Source: Dinoroseobacter sp965279125 (GTDB lineage Bacteria > Pseudomonadota > Alphaproteobacteria > Rhodobacterales > Rhodobacteraceae). From it: a stretch of DNA of 64,000 nucleotides. Every line of letters starts with the position of its first letter. Position 1 is the first letter of the stretch. The stretch lies in contig CBDIHL010000034.1 in the NCBI GenBank assembly GCA_965279125.1, forward strand, positions 1 through 64,000, given 5' to 3'. A program made the translations under genes and the position numbers. Positions 43,061 through 52,230 of the stretch are shown here, in pieces. A model generated the notes under the pieces. The model saw nothing but the letters and a program-made list of their open reading frames with translations. It did no database searches and was not told the DNA's origin.

Positions 43061-44221
43061 TTACGCGGCGTTGTGCACTGCCTTACGCGCCATGTGGTCC
43101 GCTTGCGTGACGCAATCAAGGCCAATCAATGGCTTTGAGAGGGAATCCGCTGCATCGCAGGCCTCCAACGCTTGCTCGACCACGCGGGCCATGTCGAGAA
43201 ACCCGATCTTTCCTGCGATAAACAGATCGAGAGCAGCCTCCTTAGCCCCGTTGAACGTCGCCCCTGCCCGACCGCCGATTTCCATCACCTCGCGGGCGAG
43301 CCTCAGGGCCGGGAAGCGCTGCGTATCCGGCGCGGTAAAGTTCAGCTGGCCAATGGCTGCCAGGTCAAGGCGCGCGACGGGAATGGTCTCGCGCTCGGGC
43401 CAGGTCAGCGCGTAGCCGATGGCATGGCGCATATCCGGCGGGCCGATATGGGCCATAAGCGCCCCGTCATTGAACCCGACCAGCGCGTGAACCAGCGATT
43501 CCGGGTGAACAACGGCTTCGATCTTGTCGGGGGCGATGCCGAAATACTCATGGGTTTCAATCAGTTCGAGTGCCTTGTTAAACATAGACGCCGAGTCAAT
43601 GCTGATGCGTTGCCCCATGGACCAGTTGGGATGTGCAACGGCCTCGGCCAGCGTTGCTTTGGCAATCGCCTCAAGCGGCCAATCGCGGAACGGGCCGCCG
43701 GATGCGGTGATGATGATCCGCTCGACCGCCGCGATGTCCTCGCCCACCAGCGCTTGGTACACTGCAGAATGCTCGCTATCGACGGGCAGGATGCGGGCGT
43801 TGTGATTCTTTGCTTCGTCCAACAGCAAAGGACCGGCACAGACGAGAGATTCCTTATTCGCAAGTGCCAGCGTGCCGCCTTGGCGCAATGCCGCAAAACC
43901 CGGATAAAGCCCCGCCGCGCCGACAATCGCGCTCATGGTCCAGTCGCACGGACGGTCAGCCGCATCGCAAAGCGCTTGGGTGCCTGCCGCCACCTCGATA
44001 CCCGTGCCCGCGAGGGCTGCACGCAGATCGTCGAGACAATCATCAAACGCTGTGACCGCGAGATCTGCCTTCAGCGCCACCGCCTGTTCGGCAAGGCGTT
44101 TGATGTTGCGCCCCCCGGTCAAGACGCCCACGTCGTAGCGCCCCGGCTCAGCGCGCATCAGAAGATCGACGGTGTTCTCCCCAATGGACCCGGTGGCCCC
44201 GAAAATGCTGACGCGCTTCAT
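43061..44221 (-). CDS. dxr: 1-deoxy-D-xylulose 5-phosphate reductoisomerase
   Basis: Dxr makes MEP from DXP with NADPH, the committed step of the same pathway that uses ispF. The 386-residue product has the NADPH motif GATGSIG at 8-14, the metal and substrate motif P-V-D-S-E-H-S-A-V near 147, and A-S-G-G-P-F-R-D further on. Its ATG shares one base with the cdsA stop (TAATG), which shows translational coupling. Confidence 0.96.
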   Translation of the reverse strand: MKRVSIFGATGSIGENTVDLLMRAEPGRYDVGVLTGGRNIKRLAEQAVALKADLAVTAFDDCLDDLRAALAGTGIEVAAGTQALCDAADRPCDWTMSAIVGAAGLYPGFAALRQGGTLALANKESLVCAGPLLLDEAKNHNARILPVDSEHSAVYQALVGEDIAAVERIIITASGGPFRDWPLEAIAKATLAEAVAHPNWSMGQRISIDSASMFNKALELIETHEYFGIAPDKIEAVVHPESLVHALVGFNDGALMAHIGPPDMRHAIGYALTWPERETIPVARLDLAAIGQLNFTAPDTQRFPALRLAREVMEIGGRAGATFNGAKEAALDLFIAGKIGFLDMARVVEQALEACDAADSLSKPLIGLDCVTQADHMARKAVHNAA

Positions 44222-45021
44222 TAAGACAGCCCCGGAAGTGGTGGGAAATCCACGATTTGTTCGATCAAGAGCAGGATGATTGAGGCCCCGAGCATTCCGT
44301 CGAACCGATCCAGCAAGCCCCCATGGCCGGGGATCAGCGCCGAGCTGTCTTTGACGCCTGCTTTGCGTTTCACCGCCGATTCCGAGATGTCGCCCAGCTG
44401 TGCCGCCATGGCCAAGGCGATGGAAATCCCGATCAACTCAGCCGTCCCATCGGTGTATTTGACAAAGAACAAGGCAACGACAGCCGCCCCGACCCAGCCT
44501 GCCACAGTGCCCGACCATGTCTTCTTGGGGCTGACCTTCGGCCAGAATTTCGGCCCACCGATCAAGCGTCCGGCGAAGTAGCCCAGCACATCGCTGGCAA
44601 TCACGACAAGGGCCAGCCAGATCATCCAGATCAGCCCGTAATCCATGCGCAGCGCATAAAGGCCCAACGCGGCGATGCAGATCATCACCGAATAGATCGC
44701 GAAGATGCGGCGATTGCCGTCCAATTGTCCAACCGCGATCAGCGCGGGCACGAACAAAAGCGGCAAGCCCAGATTGAACGGCAAAAGTGGCTGACCAAGC
44801 ACCGCCACCGCGGCCACCCCGCCCAAGACGAGGGGCAATTTGCTGCGCTCTGGCGCGAGCATACTTGCCAGCTCCCAGATCATCAGCCCTGCGGCGGCGG
44901 CAAGGGCCACCAGAAACAGCGGACCGCCCATCCAGATCGTCACACCGGCCACGACGGCCATCACCGCCGCAGAGAGCACCCGGACCTTGAGGTCGTCAAA
45001 TTTGGACGCAGCCCCGCTCAC
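44221..45021 (-). CDS. cdsA: Phosphatidate cytidylyltransferase
   Basis: CdsA makes CDP-diacylglycerol for all membrane phospholipids. The 266-residue product has several membrane helices and the family signature S-A-V-K-R-K-A-G-V-K-D-S-S-A-L-I-P-G-H-G-G, then L-L-D-R-F-D-G near the C-terminus. It begins with GTG at 45021, overlapping the uppS stop by 4 nt (GTGA), and ends into dxr. Confidence 0.95.
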   Translation of the reverse strand: MSGAASKFDDLKVRVLSAAVMAVVAGVTIWMGGPLFLVALAAAAGLMIWELASMLAPERSKLPLVLGGVAAVAVLGQPLLPFNLGLPLLFVPALIAVGQLDGNRRIFAIYSVMICIAALGLYALRMDYGLIWMIWLALVVIASDVLGYFAGRLIGGPKFWPKVSPKKTWSGTVAGWVGAAVVALFFVKYTDGTAELIGISIALAMAAQLGDISESAVKRKAGVKDSSALIPGHGGLLDRFDGMLGASIILLLIEQIVDFPPLPGLS

Positions 45022-45767
45022 GCAGGCACAGCCCCAAAACGGCGCTCGCGGTGGCCATAGCGTCCAAGCACCTCGGCAAACTTGTCACGGGTGAAATCGG
45101 GCCAGAGCGTGTCGACAAATTCATATTCCGCATAGGCCGATTGCCAGAGCAGGAAGTTCGAAATACGAGCCTCGCCGCTGGTGCGGATCACGAGGTCTGG
45201 ATCGGGCAGAACATGGGTGTCGAGAAAGCGTGCCAGCGTGGTTTCATCCACCGTATCGGGATCTAATTTCCCGTCGGCCACATCACGCGCCATGCGCTTG
45301 GTCGCGCGGGCAACTTCGTCGCGCGATCCATAGTTCAGCGCGATGGTCAGATGCACCTTGTCGTTGTCTTTTGTCAGCTGCTCTGTCTCGTCCATCAGCA
45401 CTTGCAGCTTGGGATCAAGACGCATTCGATCCCCGATAAATCGAACGCAAACCTCTTCTTTTACAAAGGCCTGCATCTCTTTCTTAATGTATCGCTTGAA
45501 GAGGGTCATCAGCCCTGCAACCTCGACCTGTGTGCGCTTCCAGTTCTCTGTCGAGAAGGCAAAAATCGTCAGGTACTTCACGCCCAAGTCAGGGCAGGCC
45601 TCGACGATTTCGCGCACGCGCCGCGCCCCGGCCTGGTGGCCAAACAAGCGCGGGCGATGGCGTTGTTGTGCCCATCGCCCGTTCCCATCCATGATGATCG
45701 CAACATGCCCCGGGCCTGATGAGGCCGCAATTTTGCGTTCAGTCTCGCTTGATACAGCCTCGGGCAT
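45018..45767 (-). CDS. uppS: Isoprenyl (undecaprenyl) diphosphate synthase
   Basis: UppS makes the C55 lipid carrier for peptidoglycan and lipopolysaccharide. The 249-residue cis-prenyltransferase has the IIMDGNGRWA motif with catalytic Asp27, and the C-terminal R-T-S-G-E-A-R-I-S-N-F-L-L-W-Q motif. It follows frr by 29 nt. Confidence 0.96.
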   Translation of the reverse strand: MPEAVSSETERKIAASSGPGHVAIIMDGNGRWAQQRHRPRLFGHQAGARRVREIVEACPDLGVKYLTIFAFSTENWKRTQVEVAGLMTLFKRYIKKEMQAFVKEEVCVRFIGDRMRLDPKLQVLMDETEQLTKDNDKVHLTIALNYGSRDEVARATKRMARDVADGKLDPDTVDETTLARFLDTHVLPDPDLVIRTSGEARISNFLLWQSAYAEYEFVDTLWPDFTRDKFAEVLGRYGHRERRFGAVPA

Positions 45768-45796
45768 GTTCAGGTCCTTACATCGTCAAGCCGTTG

Positions 45797-46360
45797 TCAG
45801 ACCTGCATAATCTCGGCTTGTTTGTTCTCCAGCGCATCATCGACATTTTTTATGAACGCGTTGGTAAGGTCTTGCACCTCACCCTCCCAAAGCTTCTGGT
45901 CGTCCTCGGACATCCCGTCTGCCTTGGCCTTCTTGATCTGGTCCATCCCGTCGCGGCGCACGTTGCGAATGGCGACGCGCGCGTGCTCTGCATATTGAGC
46001 GGCGACCTTGGTTAACTCGCGGCGACGCTCTTCGTTCAGCTCCGGGATCGGCAACATGATGATCGTGCCGTTTAGTTGAGGATTGATCCCCAAACCACTC
46101 TCGCGGATGGCTTTTTCGACTTTGCCAACCAGACCTTTATCCCACACATTGATCGTCACCATGCGCGATTCCGGCACGTTGACCGTGCCCACCTGGTTGA
46201 TCGGGGTTTTGGATCCGTAAGCGTCGACCATGATCGGCTCAAGCATAGAGGCCGACGCCCGCCCCGTGCGCAAGGACGCAAATTCCGTGCGCAATGAGCT
46301 GATCGCACCGTCCATCCGGCGCTGAAGGTCGTCTAGGTCAATTTCAATATCGTCGGACAT
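45797..46360 (-). CDS. frr: Ribosome recycling factor
   Basis: Frr splits the ribosome after termination. The 187-residue product has the family features (T-G-R-A-S-A-S-M-L near residue 37, then R-x-x-E-L-T-K and a long helical hairpin). The ATG at 46360 begins MSDDIEIDLDDL. It lies between pyrH and uppS as in most bacteria. Confidence 0.97.
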   Translation of the reverse strand: MSDDIEIDLDDLQRRMDGAISSLRTEFASLRTGRASASMLEPIMVDAYGSKTPINQVGTVNVPESRMVTINVWDKGLVGKVEKAIRESGLGINPQLNGTIIMLPIPELNEERRRELTKVAAQYAEHARVAIRNVRRDGMDQIKKAKADGMSEDDQKLWEGEVQDLTNAFIKNVDDALENKQAEIMQV

Positions 46361-46402
46361 ATGGGTGTCTCTCATTCGTGACGTTTTGCGGCGTCTATAG
46401 CG

Positions 46403-47134
46403 TTAATCGCGCACGATTGTATAGGTGCCTTCCCCGGCGAGGATCCCCTTGAAGCCACCGGGCTCGTCGAGAGAGAACACGATAATCGGCAAGGCGTTAT
46501 CGCGCGCCAGGGCAATCGCCGAGGCATCCATCACGCCCAAATGCTGGGCCAGACAGTCATCATAGCTGACCGTCTCATAGCGCACCGCATCGTCATGCTT
46601 GGCGGGGTCTTTGTTATAAACGCCATCGACCTTGGTGCCTTTGAAGATCGCTTCGCAGCTCATCTCATTGGCGCGCAGGGTCGCGGCGGTATCGGTGGTA
46701 AAATAGGGATTTCCGGTGCCTGCTGCAAAAATACAGATCCGCTTTTTCTCAAGATGGCGCACCGCGCGGCGGCGGATATAGGGCTCGGCCACCTCGTCCA
46801 TACGAATGGCGCTGATCACCCGGCAATGCAGGCCCAAAGCTTCCAGCGAGGACTGCATTGCCAGCGCGTTCATCACCGTCGCGAGCATCCCCATGTAATC
46901 GGCGGTCGTGCGCTCCATCCCCTGGGCGGAGCCTTGCAACCCCCGGAAAATATTGCCGCCACCGATGACCATGCAAATCTCGACGCCCATATCATGGACG
47001 GATTTGACCTCTGCCGCGATCCGCTCGACCGTGGGCGGGTGCAGCCCGTAGCCTTGTGTCCCCATCAAAGCCTCACCCGAAATTTTCAAAAGGACGCGTT
47101 TGTATTTGGCGGCTGAGTGTGGGGCGGCGCTCAT
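46403..47134 (-). CDS. pyrH: Uridylate kinase
   Basis: PyrH phosphorylates UMP to UDP. The 243-residue amino-acid-kinase-fold product has the N-terminal L-L-K-I-S-G-E-A-L-M-G motif, the V-I-G-G-G-N-I-F-R-G loop and the T-K-V-D-G-V-Y motif. The ATG at 47134 follows GGAG; the upstream frame is unsupported. The first gene of the envelope cluster here; tsf and rpsB, often upstream, are not present. Confidence 0.96.
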   Translation of the reverse strand: MSAAPHSAAKYKRVLLKISGEALMGTQGYGLHPPTVERIAAEVKSVHDMGVEICMVIGGGNIFRGLQGSAQGMERTTADYMGMLATVMNALAMQSSLEALGLHCRVISAIRMDEVAEPYIRRRAVRHLEKKRICIFAAGTGNPYFTTDTAATLRANEMSCEAIFKGTKVDGVYNKDPAKHDDAVRYETVSYDDCLAQHLGVMDASAIALARDNALPIIVFSLDEPGGFKGILAGEGTYTIVRD

Positions 47135-47248
47135 CGGTGTCTCCGGGGTGGGTTCGTTCGGCGCACACTGCCCCGAGCGCGGGATTGACACAAGCGCTCA
47201 GACCGGGTGGAAGCGCCATATGCGACCTCATGCACCGCTCTTTTTCCG

Positions 47249-48160
47249 ATGACCGCCGTCGACGCGTTGATTGCGACGATCGATCCGGCCCGCCCCGTCT
47301 TGCTGGCCGGCCCGACGGCGAGCGGAAAATCGGCCTTGGCGCTGGAGATTGCCGAGGCGCAGAACCGCGCCATCGTGAATGCGGACGCGCTACAGGTTTA
47401 CGCGTGCTGGCAGGTCCTGTCCGCGCGCCCGGATGCGGATGATTTGGCGCGTGTGCCGCATTTTTTGTATGGGCATCAGGGGTTTGAGGCTGATTATTCC
47501 GTCGGCGTCTGGCTGCGCGAGGTGGCGGACCTTCTGAAACATGATCCCCGCCCGATCATTATTGGGGGAACCGGCCTCTATTTTTCGGCGCTGACAGACG
47601 GGTTAACCGACATCCCCGCAATCCCGGCGGATGTGCGGGCGCGCGGTGATGCGATGCGCCTGGCGGAGACGGGTGCGATGGTCCGCGACCTGAGCCTCCG
47701 TGATCCGCAAACGGCGGCCTTTATTGACATGGCCAATCCGATGCGCGTCCAAAGGGCCTGGGAGGTGCTTGAGGCGACCGGCAAAGGCCTGCGCGCCTGG
47801 CAGCTTGAGACGCGCGCGCCTGTCCTTGCGATCACAGAGGTCACCCCTTTGGTGATGCGCGGGCCTGCGGATGTGCTGGAAGACCGCCTGACCCAGCGCT
47901 TTGATCAGATGCTGGATCAGGGCGCGCTTGAGGAGGTGCGTGCGGTTCTGCCGATTTGGGATGCCAGCCGCCCTGCCGCCCGCGCGATTGGAGCGCCTGA
48001 ATTGGTGTCCTATCTTAAAGGCGAGTGCGGTTTGAGCGAATCGCGCGACAGGGCGGTTATTTCCACGCGGCAATTTGCAAAGCGTCAGCGCACATGGTTT
48101 CGAAATCGCATGAAAGACTGGCAAGAGGTCCGATTTCCTATGGGAAATCCGCATATCTAG
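47249..48160 (+). CDS. miaA: tRNA dimethylallyltransferase
   Basis: MiaA adds dimethylallyl to A37 of tRNAs that read U-starting codons, using the isoprenoid made by the Isp pathway. The 303-residue product has Walker A at 21-28 (GPTASGKS), then N-A-D-A-L-Q-V-Y, where most relatives have S-A-D-S-x-Q-V-Y, and the G-G-T-G-L-Y motif. The ATG at 47249 is preferred to one upstream. The C-terminal R-Q-F-A-K-R-Q-R-T-W-F-R-N-R segment is typical. Confidence 0.92.
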   Translation: MTAVDALIATIDPARPVLLAGPTASGKSALALEIAEAQNRAIVNADALQVYACWQVLSARPDADDLARVPHFLYGHQGFEADYSVGVWLREVADLLKHDPRPIIIGGTGLYFSALTDGLTDIPAIPADVRARGDAMRLAETGAMVRDLSLRDPQTAAFIDMANPMRVQRAWEVLEATGKGLRAWQLETRAPVLAITEVTPLVMRGPADVLEDRLTQRFDQMLDQGALEEVRAVLPIWDASRPAARAIGAPELVSYLKGECGLSESRDRAVISTRQFAKRQRTWFRNRMKDWQEVRFPMGNPHI

Positions 48161-48193
48161 GGGTGGCGCGCGAATTAACCACCGCATATTGGG

Positions 48194-48213
48194 TTATCCA
48201 CAGGTTTTCCACA
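48194..48213 (+). promoter_or_regulatory. Two DnaA-box-like sequences upstream of the AraC gene
   Basis: A perfect TTATCCACA (48194-48202) and a one-mismatch TTTTCCACA (48205-48213) stand two bases apart in the short gap between miaA and the AraC-type gene. They could place this promoter under DnaA influence. Similar words occur by chance, so the call is tentative. Confidence 0.35.
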
Positions 48214-48277
48214 GTGACAGGCAAAAACGCCATGTGGTAGCGTTCTTCAAAACACCTACAATAGATGGGGAAGAGCA

Positions 48278-49099
48278 GTGGAAATCGAGAGTCTGGACGT
48301 ACGCATATCCTCACTACAGAATTTGCTTCAAGCGGGCGCATGGCGGGTTGAGACCCCCCATTCCAGCGAGCGCGCGCGCCTCTATTGGATTACCAAGGGT
48401 CAAGGGCGCATCACCGCATGCGGCGTCACCCGTGGCTTTGGCCAGCACACGGCGATCTATCTACCACCGCGCACGATGTATTCGTTTGAGTTCCCGTCCC
48501 ATGTCTACGGCTCTCGCCTGTGTTTCCCCTACGATCTGACCACGCAATTGCCCGATGAGGCTTTGTATCTGCGCGTCACGGATTCACGCCATCAGGGTGA
48601 GTTGACGCAAGTGCTAGACCAGATCACGAACGAGGTGCGTTATCACAGTCAGGGCTGGCAAGCCGCCGCGCGCAGCTATGCCGCCTTGGTTGCCGTCCAG
48701 CTTGAGCGGTTCGAGGAGGCGTATGGCCGCCAGATCCGCCCCATCGGCAGCGCGCAGCGGATCGTCGAGGGCTATACAGGCTTGATTGAAGAGCATCTTT
48801 CCGAAGGCTTGACGGTCGCGGACTATGCCCAAAAGCTGGGCATCACGCCCACGCACCTGACCCGTGTGTGCCGCGAAGTGTGCGGCAAGACGGCGTCCAA
48901 TCTGCTGCACGAGCGCGTTATCAATGAAGCGCGACGTCTGCTGGAGGACACCGATCATCCCATTCGCGATATCGCGCGTGATCTTGGCTTTGGCTCGGCT
49001 GCCTATTTCACACGCGCGTTCGGCCAACGTATCGGGTTGACCCCATCGGCTGCGCGGCGTCAGGGCCAGCATCGCAGGCGTGCAAGCTACGTGGCTTAG
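48278..49099 (+). CDS. AraC-family transcriptional regulator
   Basis: The 273-residue product has an N-terminal cupin-like sensing domain (about 10-95) and a C-terminal double HTH (about 165-262: L-T-V-A-D-Y-A-Q-K-L-G-I-T-P-T-H-L-T-R, then I-R-D-I-A-R-D-L-G-F-G-S-A-A-Y-F-T-R). It starts with GTG after GGGAAGAG. It precedes the peptide-ABC operon on the same strand by 282 nt and is its likely regulator. Confidence 0.88.
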   Translation: MEIESLDVRISSLQNLLQAGAWRVETPHSSERARLYWITKGQGRITACGVTRGFGQHTAIYLPPRTMYSFEFPSHVYGSRLCFPYDLTTQLPDEALYLRVTDSRHQGELTQVLDQITNEVRYHSQGWQAAARSYAALVAVQLERFEEAYGRQIRPIGSAQRIVEGYTGLIEEHLSEGLTVADYAQKLGITPTHLTRVCREVCGKTASNLLHERVINEARRLLEDTDHPIRDIARDLGFGSAAYFTRAFGQRIGLTPSAARRQGQHRRRASYVA

Positions 49100-49177
49100 C
49101 CGCCAAATCGCTTAAAATCACGGCATTTTCTGCACTTGCACATGCAATTCTGACTAAAACAGTCGGAGGGGGCCTTG

Positions 49178-49191
49178 GCGACACATGTCGC
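49178..49191. promoter_or_regulatory. Possible operator upstream of the peptide ABC operon
   Basis: A 6-bp perfect inverted repeat, GCGACA (49178-49183) and TGTCGC (49186-49191), separated by CA, lies about 190 nt before the substrate-binding protein gene. The flanking AraC-type regulator is a candidate binder, though AraC proteins usually use direct repeats. Confidence 0.3.
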
Positions 49192-49381
49192 ATTCTGGCA
49201 AAGCTGATGTCGTTTTTTTGACTCTCCGCGCCGGATAACGCCATTGACCCGATGGGGAAAACCTGTTGCCCTGTGCGCGATGGAAGACACGCGGGGGGCG
49301 TTGTCAGCGATGTGAGCCAAGAAATTGGGTCGCTCTCCCCCTGCCCTTTCACCACAAAAAGAGTGTCACAGGGAGTTAACG

Positions 49382-51052
49382 ATGACGCAATTTACCAAAT
49401 CTGGCGACCGGCTGCATCCAGCGGCCACCATGTATGCCGACGAATATCGTGAAGGCCACATGGATCGCCGTGAGTTTCTGACCCGCGCCACAGCGCTTGG
49501 TCTGACCGCCGCAGGCGCGTACAGCCTGATCGGCGCGACCCCGGCGAAAGCTGCCGGTCACGCCGCGCAAGGCGGCAAGATCCGTATGCAGATGGAAGTT
49601 CGTGCCCTCAAGGATCCACGGACCTTTGACTGGACACAGATGTCCTATGTCGCATCCGGCTGGCTTGAGCACCTGATCGAATATAATTCAGACGGCTCGT
49701 TTGAAGGCCTGCTGATCGAAAGCTGGGACGTCAATGACGACGCCACCGTTTACACCATGAACGTCCGCAAGGGCGTGAAGTGGAACAACGGCGATGACTT
49801 CACCGCCGAGCATGTTGCCTACAACTTCAACCGCTGGGCCGAAGCCGACGCGGAAGGCAACTCGATGGCCGCGCGCGTGACCTCCATCGTTGATCCAGAG
49901 ACCAACATGGCCAAAGAAGGCGCGATCGAGGTTGTCGACAGCCACACGCTGCGCCTGAACCTGATCCAGCCTGACATCACGCTGATCCCGGGCATCGCGG
50001 ACTATCCCGCGCATGTTCTGCACCCTGATCAGGATCCATCCGATCTGCTGGGCAACCAGCTTGGCACCGGTCCATACCTCAATACCGAGCACACCGTTGG
50101 CGTGAAATCGGTTCTGACCCGCAACGAAGGTCACGAGTGGTGGGGCTATGCCGCTGGCAAAGGCGCGTTCCTCGACGAGATCGAGTATATCGACTACGGC
50201 ACGGATCCGTCCTCGTGGTTGGCAGCCGCCGAATCCGAAGAGATCGATGCGCTTTATGAGAACGTGGGCGATTTCGTCGGCGTGTTCGACAGCATCGGTT
50301 GGGAAAAGTCGGAAATCGCAACGGGCTCGACCATCGTGATCCGCCCGAACCAAGCCGCAGAAGATGCCGATGGCAACAAAATCTTCGGCGACAAGCGCGT
50401 GCGTCAGGCCATCGCAATGGCCGTCGACAACGCGGTTTGCCTCGAGCTTGGCAATGCGGGCCAAGGCGTGCCTGCGGATAACTGCCACGTTGGCCCGGTT
50501 CACCCCGAGCATGACGCGTCCGTGACCCGCCTGCCCTATGATCCAGCCCGCGCGCTGGAGCTTCTGACCGAAGCGGGTATGCAGGACTTCGAGTTCGAGT
50601 TGCACTCCATCGATGATGACTGGCGCAAGAACACGACCGACTCGGTGGCGGCTCAGTTGCGCGATGCAGGCTTCAATGTGAAGCGGACCATCCTGCCCGG
50701 CTCCACCTTCTGGAACCAGTGGACGGAATACGCGTTCTCGTCGACCAACTGGAACCACCGTCCGCTTGGCACGCAGGTGCTGGGTCTGGCGTATAAGTCC
50801 GGCGTGGCATGGAACGAGTTCGCGTTCTCGAACGAAGAGTTCGACACGTTGCTCGGTCAGGCCAACTCCATCGCGGATGCCGATGCGCGCCGCGAGGTGA
50901 TGAGCCGGATCCAGGAGATCGTGATCGACGAAGGCGTGACCATCCAGCCATACTGGCGGTCGCTCTATCGCCACTCCAAGCCGGGCTTTGTCGGCTTGGA
51001 CCAGCACATCGCTTATCTGCCACAGGTCTATAAGTGGGCTGTGGCGGCCTAA
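49382..51052 (+). CDS. Peptide-type ABC transporter substrate-binding protein (TAT-exported)
   Basis: The 556-residue product is a family-5 solute-binding protein (oligopeptide/dipeptide type), residues about 60-550, with V-R-K-G-V-K-W-N-N-G-D-D-F-T-A-E-H-V typical of the family. The N-terminus carries a twin-arginine motif (D-R-R-E-F-L, residues 28-33) and a hydrophobic stretch ending in A-K-A near 57, so it is exported folded by Tat. The ATG at 49382 follows AGGGAG. It is the first gene of the operon and has an intra-operon terminator after it. The substrate is unknown. Confidence 0.92.
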   Translation: MTQFTKSGDRLHPAATMYADEYREGHMDRREFLTRATALGLTAAGAYSLIGATPAKAAGHAAQGGKIRMQMEVRALKDPRTFDWTQMSYVASGWLEHLIEYNSDGSFEGLLIESWDVNDDATVYTMNVRKGVKWNNGDDFTAEHVAYNFNRWAEADAEGNSMAARVTSIVDPETNMAKEGAIEVVDSHTLRLNLIQPDITLIPGIADYPAHVLHPDQDPSDLLGNQLGTGPYLNTEHTVGVKSVLTRNEGHEWWGYAAGKGAFLDEIEYIDYGTDPSSWLAAAESEEIDALYENVGDFVGVFDSIGWEKSEIATGSTIVIRPNQAAEDADGNKIFGDKRVRQAIAMAVDNAVCLELGNAGQGVPADNCHVGPVHPEHDASVTRLPYDPARALELLTEAGMQDFEFELHSIDDDWRKNTTDSVAAQLRDAGFNVKRTILPGSTFWNQWTEYAFSSTNWNHRPLGTQVLGLAYKSGVAWNEFAFSNEEFDTLLGQANSIADADARREVMSRIQEIVIDEGVTIQPYWRSLYRHSKPGFVGLDQHIAYLPQVYKWAVAA

Positions 51053-51072
51053 GGCCAACATCAAAACATCTA

Positions 51073-51099
51073 GCCGCGCCTCAAAAGGGCGCGGCTTTT
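51073..51099 (+). terminator. Intra-operon terminator or attenuator after the binding-protein gene
   Basis: A perfect 8-bp stem (GCCGCGCC 51073-51080 with GGCGCGGC 51088-51095), a 7-nt loop and TTTT follow the binding-protein stop by 20 nt. Such a partial terminator is common after ABC binding-protein genes and would give more binding protein than permease. Confidence 0.8.
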
Positions 51100-51170
51100 C
51101 TAACGACGCGGCACCTGAGACGTTGATCAAGACGCAGCCGTGATCTTTCACCTGACCAACAGGGACGCAC

Positions 51171-52217
51171 ATGGGACTGTTTATCTTACGGCGTGTGGGT
51201 GTGATGATTTTGACGGCGCTTTGCCTGACATTCATCGTGTTCTCACTGACCAACCTCTACCCAAACCTCGAAAAACTCGCGAAATCCGAAGGCAACTTCC
51301 GCATGTCTGACGAGCAAGTTGCAAGCTGGCTCGACAAAAATGGCTATCTGGCCCCCATGCCCGTGAAATTCGGACAATGGATCGGCGTCGTGCCAGGCTG
51401 GACGCGCACCGATGACGAGGGCGTCATAACCGGGCGTTGCATCGACAGCGGTATGAGCGCGGAGGAGACACCCACTTTCTGCGGCATCCTGCAAGGCGAT
51501 TGGGGTGAATCCACAGTCTTTAAAGACGAGGTGTCTGAAATCATCTCCGTCCGCTTGGCCCAAACCGGCAAGCTGATGTTCTGGGTTATGCTGGTCATGG
51601 TGCCGGGCGCGCTGGTCATCGGTGTTCTGGCAGGCATGAAAGAAGGATCCAAGACCGACCGGACGCTCTCGACCGCCTCCATCATGACAACCGCGACGCC
51701 TGAATATGTGTCAGGTGTTATATTCATCGCCATTTTCGCGTCCTCGGCGGTGGGTCTCAAATGGTTCAAAGGCACCGCAACCTCCGCGATGGAGGATGCC
51801 AATTTCGAGAACTTCTTCCTTCCTGTGATTACGGTCGCCCTCTACGGGATGGGCTATATCGCGCGGATGACGCGGGCCTCCATGACGGAAGTCATGACGG
51901 CGCAATATATCCGCACCGCGCGCCTGAAAGGCGTCAGCTTCCCGAACATCGTGATGAAGCACGCGCTCAGAAACGCGCTGATCGCTCCGTTCACGGTGAT
52001 CATGTTGCAATTCCCCTGGCTTCTGAACGGCGTCGTCATTGTGGAGACCTTGTTTAACTTCAAGGGCTTCGGTTGGACGCTGGTGCAGGCGGCAGGCAAT
52101 AACGACATCGAGCTGCTGCTGGCAGTCTCCGTTGTCTCGGTCGTGGTGGTTCTGGTGACCCAGCTGATTTCAGATATCGGCTACGTCTACCTCAACCCAC
52201 GTATCCGCATTTCTTAA
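51171..52217 (+). CDS. Peptide-type ABC transporter permease (DppB-like)
   Basis: The 348-residue inner-membrane permease has six predicted helices and the DppB/OppB-type EAA region near the C-terminus (R-T-A-R-L-K-G-V-S-F-P-N-I-V-M-K-H-A-L-R-N-A). A long periplasmic loop (about 40-130) precedes the core. It lies 118 nt after the binding protein and 13 nt before the second permease. Confidence 0.92.
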   Translation: MGLFILRRVGVMILTALCLTFIVFSLTNLYPNLEKLAKSEGNFRMSDEQVASWLDKNGYLAPMPVKFGQWIGVVPGWTRTDDEGVITGRCIDSGMSAEETPTFCGILQGDWGESTVFKDEVSEIISVRLAQTGKLMFWVMLVMVPGALVIGVLAGMKEGSKTDRTLSTASIMTTATPEYVSGVIFIAIFASSAVGLKWFKGTATSAMEDANFENFFLPVITVALYGMGYIARMTRASMTEVMTAQYIRTARLKGVSFPNIVMKHALRNALIAPFTVIMLQFPWLLNGVVIVETLFNFKGFGWTLVQAAGNNDIELLLAVSVVSVVVVLVTQLISDIGYVYLNPRIRIS

Positions 52218-52230
52218 GGGGATTTAACTG

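Noticed and set aside
49688..51253. A 521-codon minus-strand frame opposite the substrate-binding protein gene
   Set aside because: High GC gives long antisense frames; the plus-strand gene has clear Tat and binding-protein motifs.
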